DNA of 64,000 nt. Origin: Anthracocystis setariae (lineage: Eukaryota; Basidiomycota; Ustilaginomycetes; Ustilaginales; Ustilaginaceae). Positions within the stretch are counted from its first letter, which is position 1; each line of letters opens with the position of its first letter. Shown here one piece after another: positions 63,135 to 64,000 of the stretch. The notes under the pieces are model-generated. The model was not told the origin of the DNA. It was given only the letters and a program-made list of their open reading frames with translations, and ran no database searches. The stretch lies in contig CAKMXJ010000010.1 in assembly GCA_928724745.1 (NCBI GenBank), positions 248,001 through 312,000 of the forward strand. The letters are read 5' to 3'. Both the position numbers and the translations under genes were made by a program.

Positions 63135-63917
63135 ATGACGAGGCTTCCCGAGATCGAATTCTACGACATCTCGTGTACCATCACTTCGGAGCCATGGTCG
63201 CCGTACACTGCACGAACGTACCTCGCTCTGCGACTGCTTGGCTTCGCCTACAAGCACAACCATCTCGCCATGTGTCAGATCCACCCTACCCTAACTGCTG
63301 CAGGCGTCACCCCGCAAGGACAACGACACCTTCTCCCCGCTATCACCCTCTCCACTCCCACCCAAGACAAGCAGTGGGTGATTGACAGCGACGCCATCGC
63401 CACCCGCTTGCAAGCGCTCTACCTCGAAAACGGCGGCGACCTGGCCAAATCGCTCTTCCCCAACGCCCTTGCTCAAGACTTGGCCAAGAGAGCCGATGCG
63501 GCGCTGGAAGAGAGCTTGGATACGCAGTCGCGCTGGATCTGTCTCGTCCCACAGGTGTACTACATTCTGGAGGCGGAGTCGAAAGAGTTTTTCCTAAAGA
63601 CTCGTACAGAGGAGTGGGGAAAGAGTCCACTGGAGTTCATCGAGGTTGAAGCAAAGAAAATCGCGCACGAAGATGGCGGCATCGAGCATACGTTCGCAAA
63701 GGCGATGAAACCATACGCGGATCTGTACGAACAACACGCTACCCAAGGGACCTGGCTCGGAGGAGACACACCCATCTACGCTGACCTTATCGTCCTCGCT
63801 GCCCTGCAGTGGTACAAATGCTCCAACGCCACCGCCTTCGCCCAAGGTCTTAAACTCGTCGGTGGTCCTCTTGAAAATGCCTGGACCACCGCCCAGACAC
63901 TGCTGTTTAAACAGTAA
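63135..63917 (+). CDS. Glutathione S-transferase family protein, etherase (GTE) class-like
   Basis: 260 residues, intronless. The start is the ATG in CAACGATGAC; an upstream in-frame frame back to 62943 lies in low-complexity leader sequence and is unlikely to be translated. The N-terminal thioredoxin-like half begins IEFYDISCTITSEPWSPYTARTYLAL, the pattern of fungal LigE/etherase-like transferases, whose loop SPYT precedes the glutathione-binding helix. The C-terminal helical domain carries WLGGDTPIYADLIVLAALQW. Such enzymes conjugate or reduce substrates with glutathione and are expanded in wood- and plant-associated basidiomycetes. The class call is tentative; the family call is firm. Confidence 0.75.
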   Translation: MTRLPEIEFYDISCTITSEPWSPYTARTYLALRLLGFAYKHNHLAMCQIHPTLTAAGVTPQGQRHLLPAITLSTPTQDKQWVIDSDAIATRLQALYLENGGDLAKSLFPNALAQDLAKRADAALEESLDTQSRWICLVPQVYYILEAESKEFFLKTRTEEWGKSPLEFIEVEAKKIAHEDGGIEHTFAKAMKPYADLYEQHATQGTWLGGDTPIYADLIVLAALQWYKCSNATAFAQGLKLVGGPLENAWTTAQTLLFKQ

Positions 63918-64000
63918 AGAGAAATGATGAAAGCAAGTGTGTGCTAGACAGCGGCTGCGAACCAAAGACTCGAGCTTGTGCCGAGACTTTCCATCCACGC
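63918..64000. other. Window end, non-coding
   Basis: Downstream of the transferase stop codon; nothing further recognised. Confidence 0.5.

Overview
The window looks like nuclear DNA of a basidiomycete fungus, most likely a smut (Ustilaginales); the family is an inference. Very long intronless ORFs sit beside genes with one to four short introns (about 78-240 bp) that have GTAAGT/GTGAGT-type donors. Genes lie on both strands with gaps of 0.3-2.3 kb, and every gene family recognised is eukaryotic. I found no rRNA or tRNA gene and no CRISPR array.

Layout. Positions 1-9.8 kb have no gene I can support, only repeats and microsatellites. From 9.8 to 20.6 kb lie an enoyl-CoA hydratase family gene (-), a Pmp3-type membrane peptide (+), mitochondrial phosphatidylserine decarboxylase (+), an Nnf1/PMF1-like kinetochore protein (-) and a large ankyrin-FYVE-RING protein (-). 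After a repeat-rich 2.6 kb gap come a proline-rich single-pass membrane protein (+), an Hda1/Clr3-type histone deacetylase (-) and the PP2A activator PTPA (-). Next are a DEP-RGS regulator of G-protein signalling (+), a 3-hydroxyacyl-CoA dehydrogenase (+), an ARFRP1/Arl3-type small GTPase (-), a mitochondrial MCUR1/CCDC90-like protein (+), a FIST-like protein (-), EMC8/9 (+) and a candidate SAP-membrane-RraA fusion (-). An apparently intact 1.69 kb Tc1/mariner-IS630 transposon with TA target-site duplications follows at 45.1-46.8 kb. The right third holds a secreted class 3 lipase (-), a putative tail-anchored protein of unknown function (-), an alpha/beta hydrolase (+), an L-fuconate-dehydratase-like enolase-superfamily enzyme (+), a 1770-residue diacylglycerol-lipase-like protein (+) and an etherase-class-like glutathione S-transferase (+).

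How the genes relate. There is no operon-like or secondary-metabolite cluster. Several genes share lipid metabolism (enoyl-CoA hydratase, 3-hydroxyacyl-CoA dehydrogenase, PS decarboxylase, secreted lipase, DAG-lipase-like). Others share membrane trafficking or organelle biology (FYVE-RING, Arl3, EMC8, MCUR1-like). This is probably ordinary chromosomal mixing.

The observations I would follow first are the SAP-RraA fusion model, the dispersed TACAG/CTGTA pentanucleotide clusters confined to intergenic DNA, the complete transposon with repeated subterminal motifs, the Arl3-like GTPase that lacks the switch-II glutamine, and the ankyrin-FYVE-UBZ-like-RING protein.
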